A DNA stretch of 64,000 bases from DATARH01 sp036268075. Its GTDB lineage: Bacteria; Pseudomonadota; Alphaproteobacteria; ATCC43930; CGMCC-115725. The notes below the pieces were generated by a model that searched no databases, had not been told where the DNA came from, and saw only the letters and a list, made by a program, of their open reading frames with translations. Of the stretch, positions 34,701-43,745 are shown piece after piece (positions within the stretch are counted from its first letter, which is position 1; every line of letters begins with the position of its first letter). Made by a program: the position numbers and the translations under genes. Where the stretch lies: contig DATAUV010000015.1 of NCBI GenBank assembly GCA_036268075.1, forward strand, positions 62,001 through 126,000. Reading direction: 5' to 3'.

Positions 34701-35663
34701 TCACAGACGGAAGTAATGCACGCTGAACAGCTCGGAGCGGTCGGTCCAGGCGTCGACGGGGCGGAAGCCGGCTCGGGCGGCGAGGGTGCGGAACTCGGGG
34801 ATCGCGTATTTATAGGAATTTTCGGTATGGATCAGCTCGTCGCGGGCGAAATCGAAATGCTGGCCGGCGATCCGCACGGTCTGCTCGGTCAGGCTTTTGA
34901 CGTAAAGCTCGACCCGCCCCTTGGCCTCTTCGTAGAAGGCGACATGCGCGAACTGCTCGACCTTCAGGTCCCCGTCGAGCTCGCGGTTGATGCGCTCCAA
35001 GAGGTTGAGGTTGAACGCGGCGTTGATGCCGGCGGCGTCGTTATAGGCGGCGTTAAGGACCGCCGGGTCCTTTTTGACGTCGACCCCGATCACGATCTCG
35101 CCGCCCGGACCTAGCAGCGCCGCGCAGTTCTTGAGGAACGCCACAACCCCCTCCGGCTCGAAATTGCCGATCGTCGAGCCGGGGAAAAACCCGACCCGCT
35201 TGCCGGGCCTGCCGGGCAGCGGCGGCAGCGTAAAGGGCCGCGTGTAGTCGGCGCAGACCGCGACCACCGGCAAATCCGGAAAATCGCCGGCAAGCTGCTC
35301 GCCCGCGGCCCTCAATTGCTCGCGCGAGATGTCGACCGGCACATAGGCGGCCGGGGTTTCGAGCGCCCCGAGCAGGATGCGCACCTTGCGCAGCGCACCG
35401 GCGCCGAGCTCGATCAGCCGCGCGTGCGGGCCGATATGGGCGGCGATCGCGCCGGCGTTGCTTTCGAGGATCGAGAGCTCGGTGCGGGTCAGGTAGTACT
35501 CCGGCACCGCGGTGATCCGCTCGAACAGCTCGGCGCCGTGCGAATCGTAGAAGAACTTGCACGGCAGCGATTTCGGCTCGCCCGACAGGCCGCTCAGCAC
35601 CGAATCGCGAAAGCTGTCCTCGCCCGGGGCCAGGTCGTGAAAGGTAAAGCTGCCGCCATCCAT
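34701..35663 (-). CDS. egtD: L-histidine N-alpha-methyltransferase (ergothioneine synthesis)
   Basis: 320 residues, the standard EgtD length. FYDSHGAELFERI and PEYYLTRTE at the N-terminus, the SAM site LIELGAGALRKVR, GSTIGNFEPEG and a C-terminal ELFSVHYF identify it. It trimethylates histidine to hercynine. The start at 35663 is chosen because GGAGG lies 9 bp upstream; an ATG nine bases earlier overlaps the egtB stop. It follows egtB directly, so the pair makes an ergothioneine operon. No egtC or egtE is nearby, usual in alphaproteobacteria. Confidence 0.95.
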   Translation of the reverse strand: MDGGSFTFHDLAPGEDSFRDSVLSGLSGEPKSLPCKFFYDSHGAELFERITAVPEYYLTRTELSILESNAGAIAAHIGPHARLIELGAGALRKVRILLGALETPAAYVPVDISREQLRAAGEQLAGDFPDLPVVAVCADYTRPFTLPPLPGRPGKRVGFFPGSTIGNFEPEGVVAFLKNCAALLGPGGEIVIGVDVKKDPAVLNAAYNDAAGINAAFNLNLLERINRELDGDLKVEQFAHVAFYEEAKGRVELYVKSLTEQTVRIAGQHFDFARDELIHTENSYKYAIPEFRTLAARAGFRPVDAWTDRSELFSVHYFRL

Positions 35664-35664
35664 C

Positions 35665-36969
35665 TCACGCATCCTCCGCCAGTCGCAGCCCGGAAAACGC
35701 CCACCGCGCGGCCGGCGGGAAAAAATTGCGATAGGTCGCGCGGACATGCCCCTCCGGCGTCACCGCCGCGCCGCCGCGCAGCACCATCTGGCTCGACATG
35801 AACTTGCCGTTGTACTCGCCGACCGCGCCCGCCGCCGCGCGGAACCGGGGGTAAGGCACGTAGGGGCTGGCGGTCCATTCCCACACATCGCCGATCATCT
35901 GGCGCAGCCCGGCGCCGGCCCCGGAGCCGATATCGGGCATCGGATGATAGCGCCCGCCCCCGCCGAGATTGCCGGCGAGCGGCAGGTTGCCCGACGCGAC
36001 CTCCCATTCCGCCTCGGTCGGCAGGCGCTTCCCGGCCCATTTGGCGAAGGCGTCGGCCTCGTAAAAGCTGACATGGCAGACCGGCTCGTCCTCGCGCAGG
36101 CGCTGCTCGCCCGAAAGGGTAAAGACGGCCCAGCGCTCGCCGTCGCGGCGCCAGTAGAGCGGCGCCTCCCAGCCCTGCTCGCGCACCGTCGCCCACCCGT
36201 CGGAGAGCCAGAACTCGGCGCGCTCGTAGCCGCGGTCGGCGATAAAGCCGAGGTAGTCGCCGCAGCTAACCGCCCGGGTCGCGAGACGGAACGGGTCGAG
36301 CCAGACCTTGTGACGCGGCGTCTCGTTGTCGAAGGCGAACCCCGGCGCGTCATGGCCGATCTCGTCGAGCCCGCCGGCAAACTCGACCCAGGCGAGCGGC
36401 GCGCCCGCCGCCCTGGACCGCGGCATCTGCGGGCGGTAGGCGGGCAGCAGCGGGTTGACCGAAAAGACGTGCTTGATGTCCATCAGGATCAGCTCCTGGT
36501 GCTGCTGTTCGTGATGGAGGCCGAGCTCGATCAGCGCCGCCGCCTCGGCCCAATCCGCCTCGCCGAGACGCTCGATCAGCCCGGCCATCGCGGCGCTGAC
36601 ATGATCGCGATAGGCGGTCACGTCGGCGACGCTCGGCCGCGACAACAGCCCGCGCTGCGGGCGCGGATGCCGCGGCCCGACCGCCTCGTAATAGGAATTG
36701 AACAGATAAGCGAATTTCGGGTCGAACTCGCGATAGGCGGGGTCGAACCGGCCGAGCAGAAACGTCTCGAAAAACCAGGTCGTGTGCGCGAGGTGCCATT
36801 TGGTCGGGCTGACATCGGGCATCGACTGAATCGCCTGGTCTTCCGGCGTCAGCGGCGCGGCCAGCGCCTCGCTGTGCCGGCGCACCGCGGCGAGGCGGTC
36901 GCGCAGGTCACGGCGGTCGGCGGCGACGCCTTCGGACTGGGCGGCAAGGTCGAGCACGGGGTCCCCCAT
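35665..36969 (-). CDS. egtB: Hercynine oxygenase / sulfoxide synthase (ergothioneine synthesis)
   Basis: 434 residues. An N-terminal DinB-like domain has the iron ligands HLAHTTWFFE and HHEQQHQE. A C-terminal FGE-sulfatase domain (about 190-434) has CHVSFYEADAFAKW, LPTEAEWE and DVWEWT. The enzyme joins hercynine to a thiol donor by iron- and O2-dependent C-S bond formation. The donor may be gamma-glutamylcysteine or cysteine; gshA, also in this window, makes the former. It is the upstream gene of the egtBD pair. Confidence 0.95.
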   Translation of the reverse strand: MGDPVLDLAAQSEGVAADRRDLRDRLAAVRRHSEALAAPLTPEDQAIQSMPDVSPTKWHLAHTTWFFETFLLGRFDPAYREFDPKFAYLFNSYYEAVGPRHPRPQRGLLSRPSVADVTAYRDHVSAAMAGLIERLGEADWAEAAALIELGLHHEQQHQELILMDIKHVFSVNPLLPAYRPQMPRSRAAGAPLAWVEFAGGLDEIGHDAPGFAFDNETPRHKVWLDPFRLATRAVSCGDYLGFIADRGYERAEFWLSDGWATVREQGWEAPLYWRRDGERWAVFTLSGEQRLREDEPVCHVSFYEADAFAKWAGKRLPTEAEWEVASGNLPLAGNLGGGGRYHPMPDIGSGAGAGLRQMIGDVWEWTASPYVPYPRFRAAAGAVGEYNGKFMSSQMVLRGGAAVTPEGHVRATYRNFFPPAARWAFSGLRLAEDA

Positions 36970-37124
36970 CGGCGGTCAACCCTTTGTCAACGCCCCCGGT
37001 TTCGAATCGTCTTACCGAATCCGCCACGGGGCGCGCGGCCCGCGAGATTGGCCGCTCGCGCCCGCCCTGTAAACCTCTGCGTTGTTTGTTTCGGTCGCAT
37101 GTCACCTATTCCAACAAACCTTTC

Positions 37125-37253
37125 CGCCCAGTGGGAGGAGAGGAAGGGGGTCGTCGCGAAGCGACCGAAGGTGAGGTAGGCCGGCGTCGAGGCCGGCCAC
37201 CTCACCCCGGCCCTTTCCCCCCGATGGGCGGAGAGGGGGAAGCTCCTGGGCGG
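37125..37253. repeat. Palindromic element overlapping the SURF1 gene end
   Basis: Ends CCGCCCAG (37125-37132) and CTGGGCGG (37246-37253) are complementary. Inside are GGTCGTCGCGAAGCGACC and GGCCGGCGTCGAGGCCGGCC hairpins and purine/pyrimidine-rich arms. The left half is intergenic upstream of SURF1's stop; the right half supplies the last SURF1 codons. Confidence 0.65.
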
Positions 37254-37945
37254 TGGTAGACCACGTAGATCACCCCCATCGCGACGGCGAGGGCGAACCA
37301 GGTGATCGCATATTGCAGATGGTTGTTGGGCAGTTCGGGCAGCAAATCGGCGCCGCCTCGGGGCCAGCCGCCGGGGTTCGGCGTCTTGTCGGCGTCGAGA
37401 TAGTAGGGCGCGACGTTTTCGAGGTTGTCGGCCGCCTGCATCGCCGACAGGTCGACCCAGAACCAGTGGTTCTTGGCCGCGTCGTTGTCGGGGAGGAACC
37501 AGTTCGGCCTGCCGCCGGGCGGCAGCCGCAGGAGGCCGGTGACGCGGTGGGTCCCGGAAAGCTGCCCGGCCTCGCGCTTCGCCGGGTCGCGCAGCTCGGT
37601 CGGGACAAAGCCGCGGTCGACGAGGATCGCGCGGCCCTCGGCGACGAGCAGCGGGGTCAGGATCTGATACCCCTCGCGCCCGTTCGGGGCGATCGCGTGC
37701 AGGTACAGCTCACGGTCGTTGAGGAACACGCCCTCGGCGGTGACCGGGCGGTATTCGAGCGCCCTTGCCTGCGCGAGGGTTTGCGGCGCGGGCACCGGCG
37801 CGGCCTGGGTGGCGACCGCGCGCATGGCGATCAGCCCCTCTTTCCACTCCAGCCGCTGCACCTGCCAGATGCCGAGGCCGAGGCACAAGAGCACGGTCGG
37901 CACCGCGAACAGCGTCGGCACCAGGCGCGGGCGAAAGCCGATCAC
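37202..37945 (-). CDS. SURF1 family cytochrome oxidase assembly protein
   Basis: 247 residues. Two membrane helices bracket a periplasmic domain: VPTVLLCLGLGIWQVQRL (start) and HLQYAITWFALAVAMGVIYV (end). GIWQ, ILVDRGFVP and PNNHLQYA are SURF1 signatures. It assists haem a insertion into subunit I of the aa3 oxidase. The GTG start overlaps the DUF983 TGA by 4 bp. The last dozen or so residues (ASPSPPIGGKGPG) lie in a palindromic repeat and are unlikely to be part of the conserved fold. Confidence 0.93.
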   Translation of the reverse strand: MIGFRPRLVPTLFAVPTVLLCLGLGIWQVQRLEWKEGLIAMRAVATQAAPVPAPQTLAQARALEYRPVTAEGVFLNDRELYLHAIAPNGREGYQILTPLLVAEGRAILVDRGFVPTELRDPAKREAGQLSGTHRVTGLLRLPPGGRPNWFLPDNDAAKNHWFWVDLSAMQAADNLENVAPYYLDADKTPNPGGWPRGGADLLPELPNNHLQYAITWFALAVAMGVIYVVYHRPGASPSPPIGGKGPG

Positions 37946-38340
37946 GGGATCAGCCCGCCATGGCGGTATTGCAGCGCGATCAGCGCCGCCTTGAGCGGCC
38001 GCAGCAACGCCACCGCGCCGACGAGGATCAGCGGCGTCCACAGCATCAGATGGACCCAGATCGGCGGCGCGAACCGCAGCTCGACAAACGCGGCGAGCCC
38101 GACGACGACGAGGCCGAGAAAAAAGATCACGAAAACCTGGGGCCCGTCGCCGGCATCCTGCGCCGAGAGGTCGAGCCCGCAGACGAGGCATTCCGGTCGC
38201 ACGTTCAGCAGCCCGCTGAAAATCCGCCCCTCGCCGCAACGCGGGCAGCGACAACCCAGCGCCGCCCGCGACAGCGGCACCGGCGCCCGGTCAGGCGCCC
38301 CGTCAGGCACCCTTGGGCTCGAAAGATCGCCGCCGCTCAC
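37942..38340 (-). CDS. DUF983 membrane protein of the cytochrome oxidase operon
   Basis: 132 residues. A CRCPRCGEGRIF / CLVCGLDL pair of CxxC motifs suggests a small zinc-binding region. Two hydrophobic helices follow (FVIFFLGLVVVGLAAFVEL and LMLWTPLILVGAVALL). DUF983 genes are regularly found between ctaE and SURF1 in alphaproteobacteria, but the function is not established. Both ends use GTGA overlaps, with ctaE upstream and SURF1 downstream. Confidence 0.9.
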   Translation of the reverse strand: MSGGDLSSPRVPDGAPDRAPVPLSRAALGCRCPRCGEGRIFSGLLNVRPECLVCGLDLSAQDAGDGPQVFVIFFLGLVVVGLAAFVELRFAPPIWVHLMLWTPLILVGAVALLRPLKAALIALQYRHGGLIP

Positions 38341-39188
38341 TCGCCGAGCGGAACCGCCGCGCCCATCCCCCACCAATAGATGCAGACGAACAGGAACAGC
38401 CACACCACGTCGACGAAATGCCAATACCAGGCAGCGGCTTCGAGGCCGAAGTGATGATCGGGCTTGAAGTGATGCTGGATGGAGCGCCACAGGCAGACGG
38501 CGAGGAAGGTGGTGCCGACGATGACGTGGAAGCCGTGGAACCCTGTCGCCATGAAGAAGGTCGACGGGTAGATGCCGCCGGTGAAATGGAAGGTGGCGTG
38601 GCTGTATTCGTAGGCCTGGCACGAGGTGAAGCAGAGGCCGAGGATGACCGTCACGGTCAGGCCCTGGATCAGCCCCTTGTACTTGCCTTCGAGCAGCGAA
38701 TGATGCGCCCAGGTCACCGTGGTGCCCGACAGCAGCAGGATCAGCGTGTTGAGGAACGGGAACTCGAACGGGTCGAACGGGTGGATGCCCTTGGGCGGCC
38801 ACGCCCCGCCGACCGGATAAAGGCTCGACGAGAAGAAGGCCCAGAAGAACGCCGAGAAGAACATCACCTCGGAGGCGATGAACAGCGCCATGCCGTAGCG
38901 CATGCCGAGCTGGACGACCGGGGTGTGATAGCCCTGGAACGTCGCCTCCTTGATGACGTCGCGCCACCACACGGCCATCACCGCCAGCACCCCGAGCGCG
39001 CCGAGGATCAACAGGGCGGAGGTCTCGCCGTGCATCCATAAGACGGCGCCGAGCGCCATGCCGCCGGCGACGAACGAGCCGACGATCGGCCACGGGCTCG
39101 GGTCGACCAGGTGGTAGGCGTGCTTGTTCCCGTGATTCAGGTCGTGTCCGTGATGCAGGTCGGGGGAGTCGGCGTGGGTGTCGGTCAT
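38337..39188 (-). CDS. ctaE: Cytochrome c oxidase subunit III
   Basis: 283 residues, seven predicted helices. A His-rich cytoplasmic start (DLHHGHDLNHG) is followed by FFSAFFWAFFSSSL, WAHHSLLEG and the C-terminal WYWHFVDVVWLFLF, all subunit III signatures. It stabilises the catalytic core and proton uptake of the aa3 terminal oxidase. It ends in a GTGA overlap with DUF983 and follows ctaG by about 20 bp. Confidence 0.96.
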   Translation of the reverse strand: MTDTHADSPDLHHGHDLNHGNKHAYHLVDPSPWPIVGSFVAGGMALGAVLWMHGETSALLILGALGVLAVMAVWWRDVIKEATFQGYHTPVVQLGMRYGMALFIASEVMFFSAFFWAFFSSSLYPVGGAWPPKGIHPFDPFEFPFLNTLILLLSGTTVTWAHHSLLEGKYKGLIQGLTVTVILGLCFTSCQAYEYSHATFHFTGGIYPSTFFMATGFHGFHVIVGTTFLAVCLWRSIQHHFKPDHHFGLEAAAWYWHFVDVVWLFLFVCIYWWGMGAAVPLGE

Positions 39189-39207
39189 GTCTGTCTGCCT
39201 GGCTCGG

Positions 39208-39807
39208 TCAGTTCACGGCGGGTATCGACGCGCGCGCGTTCGCCGCGGCGCTCGGGATTTCGGGCTGGGCGGCCCGGAACATCGTATAGGACAGCGTGAT
39301 CGTGCGCACATCCCGCGTATCGGGGTCGGTCAGCAGGTCGGGATCGACAAAGAACACGACCCCCATATCCTTGCTCTCGCCCGACTTCAGCACCTGCTTG
39401 GTAAAGCAGAAGCACTGCAGCTTGTCGAAATAGATGCCGATCTTGGTCGGCGTTACGTTGAAAACGGCGGAGCCGGTCAGGGTCTCGCTCGACCGGTTCA
39501 CGGCGCGAAAGAACACCTGGGTCTGCTGCCCGGGATGAACGCGCACCTCCGCCTGCTCGGGGCGGAAATCCCAGGCGAGGTCGGGCGAAGTCTGAGCGTC
39601 GAAGCGCACGGTCACATAGGCCGACGAGACATCGGTGGGCGCGGCGGTCGCGCGCTGTGTCGTGCCGTTATACCCGGTCGCGGCGCAGAAGAGGCGATAG
39701 AGCGGCACCGAGGCGGCGACCAGCCCGCCCATCCCGGCGACCACGGCGAGCAGCAGCACCGCGATCATCCCGTTGCGGCCCAGAGGCGATATAAGACCGC
39801 GTGACAT
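39208..39807 (-). CDS. ctaG: Cytochrome c oxidase assembly protein CtaG (Cox11 family)
   Basis: About 199 residues. One N-terminal membrane helix (MIAVLLLAVVAGMGGLVAAS) anchors a periplasmic beta domain carrying the copper motif CFCF (in KLQCFCFTKQ) and FFVDPDLLTDP. Cox11 delivers copper to the CuB site of subunit I. The ATG at 39807 follows the upstream stop by one base; a GTG at 39819 that overlaps the upstream gene is an alternative start. Confidence 0.94.
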   Translation of the reverse strand: MSRGLISPLGRNGMIAVLLLAVVAGMGGLVAASVPLYRLFCAATGYNGTTQRATAAPTDVSSAYVTVRFDAQTSPDLAWDFRPEQAEVRVHPGQQTQVFFRAVNRSSETLTGSAVFNVTPTKIGIYFDKLQCFCFTKQVLKSGESKDMGVVFFVDPDLLTDPDTRDVRTITLSYTMFRAAQPEIPSAAANARASIPAVN

Positions 39808-39808
39808 C

Positions 39809-39952
39809 TCAGCCGCCACTCATATGCACGATCGCGAGCGCGTAAAAGAGCCCGACCAGCGCGACCAGCACGATGAGGAGCGCGCGGTTGCGCGCCCGGA
39901 TCTTGCGCTCCCGCGCGATCGGATCCTCGTCCGGCATCGCCGCGGCGGTCAC
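39809..39952 (-). CDS. 47-residue single-helix protein of the cytochrome oxidase operon
   Basis: A basic/acidic N-terminus (DEDPIARERKIRARNR) leads to one membrane helix (ALLIVLVALVGLFYALAIV) and a short tail. The GTG start at 39952 overlaps the ctaB TGA by 4 bp; an ATG five codons in is the alternative. A small membrane protein at this place between ctaB and ctaG, sometimes called CoxF-like, recurs in alphaproteobacteria. The topology suggests an assembly factor or accessory subunit; no direct evidence. Confidence 0.75.
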   Translation of the reverse strand: MTAAAMPDEDPIARERKIRARNRALLIVLVALVGLFYALAIVHMSGG

Positions 39953-40854
39953 CACACCCCGCCCACGACCCGGTCGCCGAGGACCAGGCAGAAGATCAGG
40001 AACAGATAGGCGAGCGAGTACACGAACATCTGCCGCGCCGCCGCGTCGCTGTGGTCGACGCAGACGCGCAGCGACAGCGCCGTGAACCCGACGCTCAAGA
40101 GCCCCGCCGACGCCGCGTAGACGGGGCCCGCGAGGCCGAGCAGCCACGGCGCCAGCACCACCGGCCACAGCACGATCGTGTAGATCAGCATCTGCCGCCG
40201 GGTCTCGCGCTTACCGGCGACGACCGGCAGCATCGGCACTCCAGCCGCCTCGTAATCCCCGGCGCGGTATAAGGACAGCGCCCAGAAATGCGGCGGGGTC
40301 CAGAAAAAGATGATCGCGAAAAGCGCCACCGCGCCCCAATCGAGATGCCCGCTCGCCGCGGCCCAGCCGATCATCGGCGGGAACGCGCCGGCGGCGCCGC
40401 CGATCACGATGTTCTGCGGCGTCCGGCGCTTGAGCCACATCGTGTAGACAAAGACGTAAAACCCGATCGTCAGCGCCAGCATCTCGGCGGCGAGCCAGTT
40501 GACCGCCAGCCCCATCACCGCGACCGAGCCGACCGCCAGCACCGCGCCAAAGCCGAGCGCCTCGCCCGGCGCCATCCGCCCGGCCGGCAAGGGCCGGTCC
40601 TGGGTGCGCCGCATCACCGCGTCGATGTCGCGGTCGTACCACATGTTGATCGCGCCCGACGCGCCGGCGCCCACGGCGATGCACAAGACTGCAACGACCG
40701 CGATGAACGGGTGGATGTGCCCCGGTGCGACGACCAGCCCGACAAACCCGGTGAACACGACCAGCGACATGACCCTGGGCTTCAGGATCTCGACATAGTC
40801 GCGCACCGCGGCGGTCGGCGCCTCCGTGAAGCGGAGGGTGGAAAGCTCGCTCAC
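39949..40854 (-). CDS. ctaB: Protohaem IX farnesyltransferase (haem O synthase)
   Basis: 301 residues, a UbiA-superfamily prenyltransferase with eight or nine helices. The prenyl-diphosphate motifs are NMWYDRDIDAVMRRT and YTMWLKRRTPQN, with WTPPHFWALSLYR characteristic of haem O synthases. It farnesylates haem b for the aa3 oxidase. The GTG start at 40854 lies 14 bp after the ctaD stop. Its stop overlaps the next small gene. Confidence 0.95.
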   Translation of the reverse strand: MSELSTLRFTEAPTAAVRDYVEILKPRVMSLVVFTGFVGLVVAPGHIHPFIAVVAVLCIAVGAGASGAINMWYDRDIDAVMRRTQDRPLPAGRMAPGEALGFGAVLAVGSVAVMGLAVNWLAAEMLALTIGFYVFVYTMWLKRRTPQNIVIGGAAGAFPPMIGWAAASGHLDWGAVALFAIIFFWTPPHFWALSLYRAGDYEAAGVPMLPVVAGKRETRRQMLIYTIVLWPVVLAPWLLGLAGPVYAASAGLLSVGFTALSLRVCVDHSDAAARQMFVYSLAYLFLIFCLVLGDRVVGGVW

Positions 40855-40868
40855 CGGGGTTCGCGCTC

Positions 40869-42524
40869 CTAGTGACCGCCGCCGGTGCCGGTAAAGACCG
40901 GCAGCTCGTCGAAGGTGTGGAACGGCGGCGGCGACGGCACCTTCCATTCCTGCGTCGTCGCGCCCTCGCCCCAGTAATTCTCGCCGACCTTCCTGCCGGC
41001 CAGGAGCGTGTGGAACACGACGAAGACGAACCAGATCGTCGACACGCCCGAGATGTACGAGCCGATCGAGGCGATGTGGTTCCACCCGGCGAACGCGTCC
41101 GGATAATCGGCGATGCGGCGCGGCATCCCGGCCAGCCCGAGGAAGTGCATCGGGAAGAAGGTCAGGTTGACGCCGATGAAGGTGGTCCAGAAATGGATCT
41201 TGCCGAAGGTCTCGTTATAGGTCCGGCCCGACATCTTGCCGATCCAGTAATAGAACCCGCCAAAGAGGGCGAAGACGGCGCCGAGCGACAGCACGTAGTG
41301 GAAATGCGCGACGACGTAATAGGTGTTGTGGAGAGTGAAATCGACGCCGGCATTGGCCAGCACCACACCCGTCACGCCGCCCACCGTGAACAGGAAGATA
41401 AACCCGACCGCGAACAGCATCGGGGTCTTGAACTCGATCGAGCCGCCCCACATCGTCGCGATCCACGAGAAGATCTTCACCCCCGTGGGCACCGCGATCA
41501 CCATCGTCGCCGCGGTGAAATAGGCCCGCGTGTCGATCGAGATGCCGGTCGTGAACATGTGGTGCGCCCACACGATAAACCCGATCCCGCCGATCGCGAC
41601 CATCGCGTAGGCCATGCCGAGATATCCGAATACCGGCTTTTTCGAGAAGGTCGAAACGATCTGCGAGACCATGCCGAACCCGGGCAGGATCAGGATGTAG
41701 ACCTCCGGGTGCCCGAAAAACCAGAACAGGTGCATGTAAAGGATCGGGTCGCCGCCGCCGGCCGGGTCGAAGAAGGTGGTGCCGAAATTGCGGTCGGTCA
41801 GCAGCATCGTGATCGCACCCGCGAGCACCGGCAGCGACAGCAGCAGCAGAAACGCGGTCACCAGGATCGACCACACGAACAGCGGCATCCGGTGCAGCGT
41901 CATGCCCGGCGCGCGCATGTTGAAGATCGTCGTGATGAAGTTGATCGCGCCCATGATCGACGAGGCGCCGGCGAGATGGATCGCGAAGATCGCCATGTCC
42001 ATCGACGGCCCGGGATGCCCGCCCGGCCCCGCCGCCGAGAGCGGCGGGTACATCGTCCATCCGACTCCAGCCCCCCCGTGGAGCGAGTTGTTGACCCCCG
42101 TGCCGACCCCGACAAAGGCCGAGCCCAACAGCAACAGGAACGCCGGCACCAGGAGCCAGAAGCTGATGTTGTTCATCCGCGGGAAGGCCATGTCTGGCGC
42201 GCCGATCATGATCGGCACGAACCAGTTGCCGAACCCGCCGATCATCGCCGGCATGACCATGAAGAAGATCATCACCAGCCCGTGCGCGGTGATGATGACG
42301 TTGTAGACCTGGTGGTCGGTGATGAATTCGTTGCCCGGATGCTCGAGCTGGACGCGCATCAGGATCGAGAACAGCCCGCCGATCAGCCCGCCGATGACCG
42401 CGAAGATCAGGTACAGCGTGCCGATGTCCTTGTGGTTGGTCGAGCACAGCCAGCGCTTGAAGAATCCCGGCGTGCCGTGCGCGTGGCCGTAACCGTCAGC
42501 CGTATGCGCGTGCCCGTAGCTCAT
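40869..42524 (-). CDS. ctaD: Cytochrome c oxidase subunit I
   Basis: 551 residues, twelve helices. STNHKDIGTLYLIF opens the fold. WFFGHPEVYILILPGFG contains the CuB histidine and the cross-linked tyrosine, and YYVVAHFHYVLS holds the haem ligands. It is the catalytic subunit reducing O2 and pumping protons. AAGGGG lies 6 bp before the ATG at 42524. It follows ctaC on the minus strand and starts the block that also encodes haem O synthesis and copper insertion. Confidence 0.97.
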   Translation of the reverse strand: MSYGHAHTADGYGHAHGTPGFFKRWLCSTNHKDIGTLYLIFAVIGGLIGGLFSILMRVQLEHPGNEFITDHQVYNVIITAHGLVMIFFMVMPAMIGGFGNWFVPIMIGAPDMAFPRMNNISFWLLVPAFLLLLGSAFVGVGTGVNNSLHGGAGVGWTMYPPLSAAGPGGHPGPSMDMAIFAIHLAGASSIMGAINFITTIFNMRAPGMTLHRMPLFVWSILVTAFLLLLSLPVLAGAITMLLTDRNFGTTFFDPAGGGDPILYMHLFWFFGHPEVYILILPGFGMVSQIVSTFSKKPVFGYLGMAYAMVAIGGIGFIVWAHHMFTTGISIDTRAYFTAATMVIAVPTGVKIFSWIATMWGGSIEFKTPMLFAVGFIFLFTVGGVTGVVLANAGVDFTLHNTYYVVAHFHYVLSLGAVFALFGGFYYWIGKMSGRTYNETFGKIHFWTTFIGVNLTFFPMHFLGLAGMPRRIADYPDAFAGWNHIASIGSYISGVSTIWFVFVVFHTLLAGRKVGENYWGEGATTQEWKVPSPPPFHTFDELPVFTGTGGGH

Positions 42525-42541
42525 CACAAACCCCTTCGCGA

Positions 42542-43402
42542 TCAATTAGCGGCGGCGGCCAACTGCGGCCCTGGAACCGCCTGTGGCGCGTCGAGGGCGA
42601 ATTTCTTCTTGGCGCCGCCCAGCCATTTCTGGAAATCGTCCTTGGACAGCACCTGGACCTCGATCGGCATGAAGGCATGGTTGACGCCGCAGATCTGGTT
42701 GCATTCGCCGAAATAGGTGCCGGGCTTCAGCACGTTCATCCACGCTTCGTTGAGGCGGCCGATGATCGCGTATTCCTGCACGCCAAAGCTGGGCACGAAC
42801 CAGCTATGGATGACGTCGGTCCCGGTCACCTGCACCCGGATGTTCGTCCCGGCCGGCACCACCAGCGGGTTGTCGACGGCGAGGAGGCGCTTCTGTCCCG
42901 GCTTGAGGTCCTTTTCCGCGACCAGGTTGCTGTCGAACCCGACCTTCTGATCCGGGTATTCGTACGACCAGTACCACTGATGCGCCGTGACCTTGATGGT
43001 CATGTCGGATTTGGGCACCTCGTCCATGTAGTACATGAGCTTGAACGAGGGCACCGCGATGGTGACGAGGATCAGGACCGGGATCACGGTCCACAGCACC
43101 TCGATCATCGAATTGTGCGAGGTGCGCGTCGGCACCGGATGGACGCTGGCGCGGAAGCGCACGATCACATAGGCCAACAGGCCCATCACAAAAATCGTGA
43201 TCAGCGTGATGATGATCAGGAGCTCGTGGTGAAACGCGTCGACCCGCTGGGTGATCGGCGTCGCCGGCGGCTGAAAGCCGAACTGCCACGGCTGCGGCTC
43301 GCTGGCCCATGCGGTTCCGGCGCCCCCCATCAGCATGGCCGCCGCGGCGAGGCCAGCCCCGGCGGCGACCCGCCGCAAATTCGATCCGGTCAAACGCACC
43401 AT
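42542..43402 (-). CDS. ctaC: Cytochrome c oxidase subunit II
   Basis: 286 residues. A signal peptide (ending TAWA) is followed by two membrane helices (LLIIITLITIFVMGLLAYVI and VLWTVIPVLILVTIAV) and a periplasmic cupredoxin. The CuA centre is GECNQICGVNHAFMP near residues 232-246. VTAHQWYWSYEYP is the electron-entry aromatic patch. It accepts electrons from cytochrome c. First gene of the cta operon, divergent from tldD. Confidence 0.97.
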   Translation of the reverse strand: MVRLTGSNLRRVAAGAGLAAAAMLMGGAGTAWASEPQPWQFGFQPPATPITQRVDAFHHELLIIITLITIFVMGLLAYVIVRFRASVHPVPTRTSHNSMIEVLWTVIPVLILVTIAVPSFKLMYYMDEVPKSDMTIKVTAHQWYWSYEYPDQKVGFDSNLVAEKDLKPGQKRLLAVDNPLVVPAGTNIRVQVTGTDVIHSWFVPSFGVQEYAIIGRLNEAWMNVLKPGTYFGECNQICGVNHAFMPIEVQVLSKDDFQKWLGGAKKKFALDAPQAVPGPQLAAAAN

Positions 43403-43745
43403 GTCCTTGCAGCCCCCTTCTCGGCGAGGACGCCCCCATAGCGAGCGCAATCGGCCTGCTCGGCCCACCCGGCGAGGTACCCGGAGCCGCTGTTCGGAGA
43501 TCGATTTTCCGAGCGGGATCGTCCGGGCTTCGCACCGTCGGGCCGAAGCCGAACCGCCGCCAATCCTCGGCGGCGGCAGCAACCGATCACCGGCGAACCT
43601 ACACCAGAGACCGCCCCAGCGACAACCGGCTCTACCGCCCGCTAACCCGTTGCGGCAAGCCGCCGCACAGTTGGCGCGTTCCCGCCTTTCACACCGGCCC
43701 CCGCGGCTCCATATTGACGGCATAGAGAGAGATGCGGAGCCCCAC
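43403..43745. promoter_or_regulatory. 343-bp divergent region between ctaC and tldD
   Basis: No gene was found here. The region must hold the cta operon promoter on the minus strand and the tldD promoter on the plus strand. GGAG seven bases before the tldD ATG is a credible ribosome binding site. No convincing operator, riboswitch or repeat was recognised. Confidence 0.4.

Noticed and set aside
35596..35747. EgtD start at 35747 or 35672
   Set aside because: These overlap egtB coding sequence. The ATG at 35663 has a well-spaced GGAGG and gives the family length of about 320 residues.
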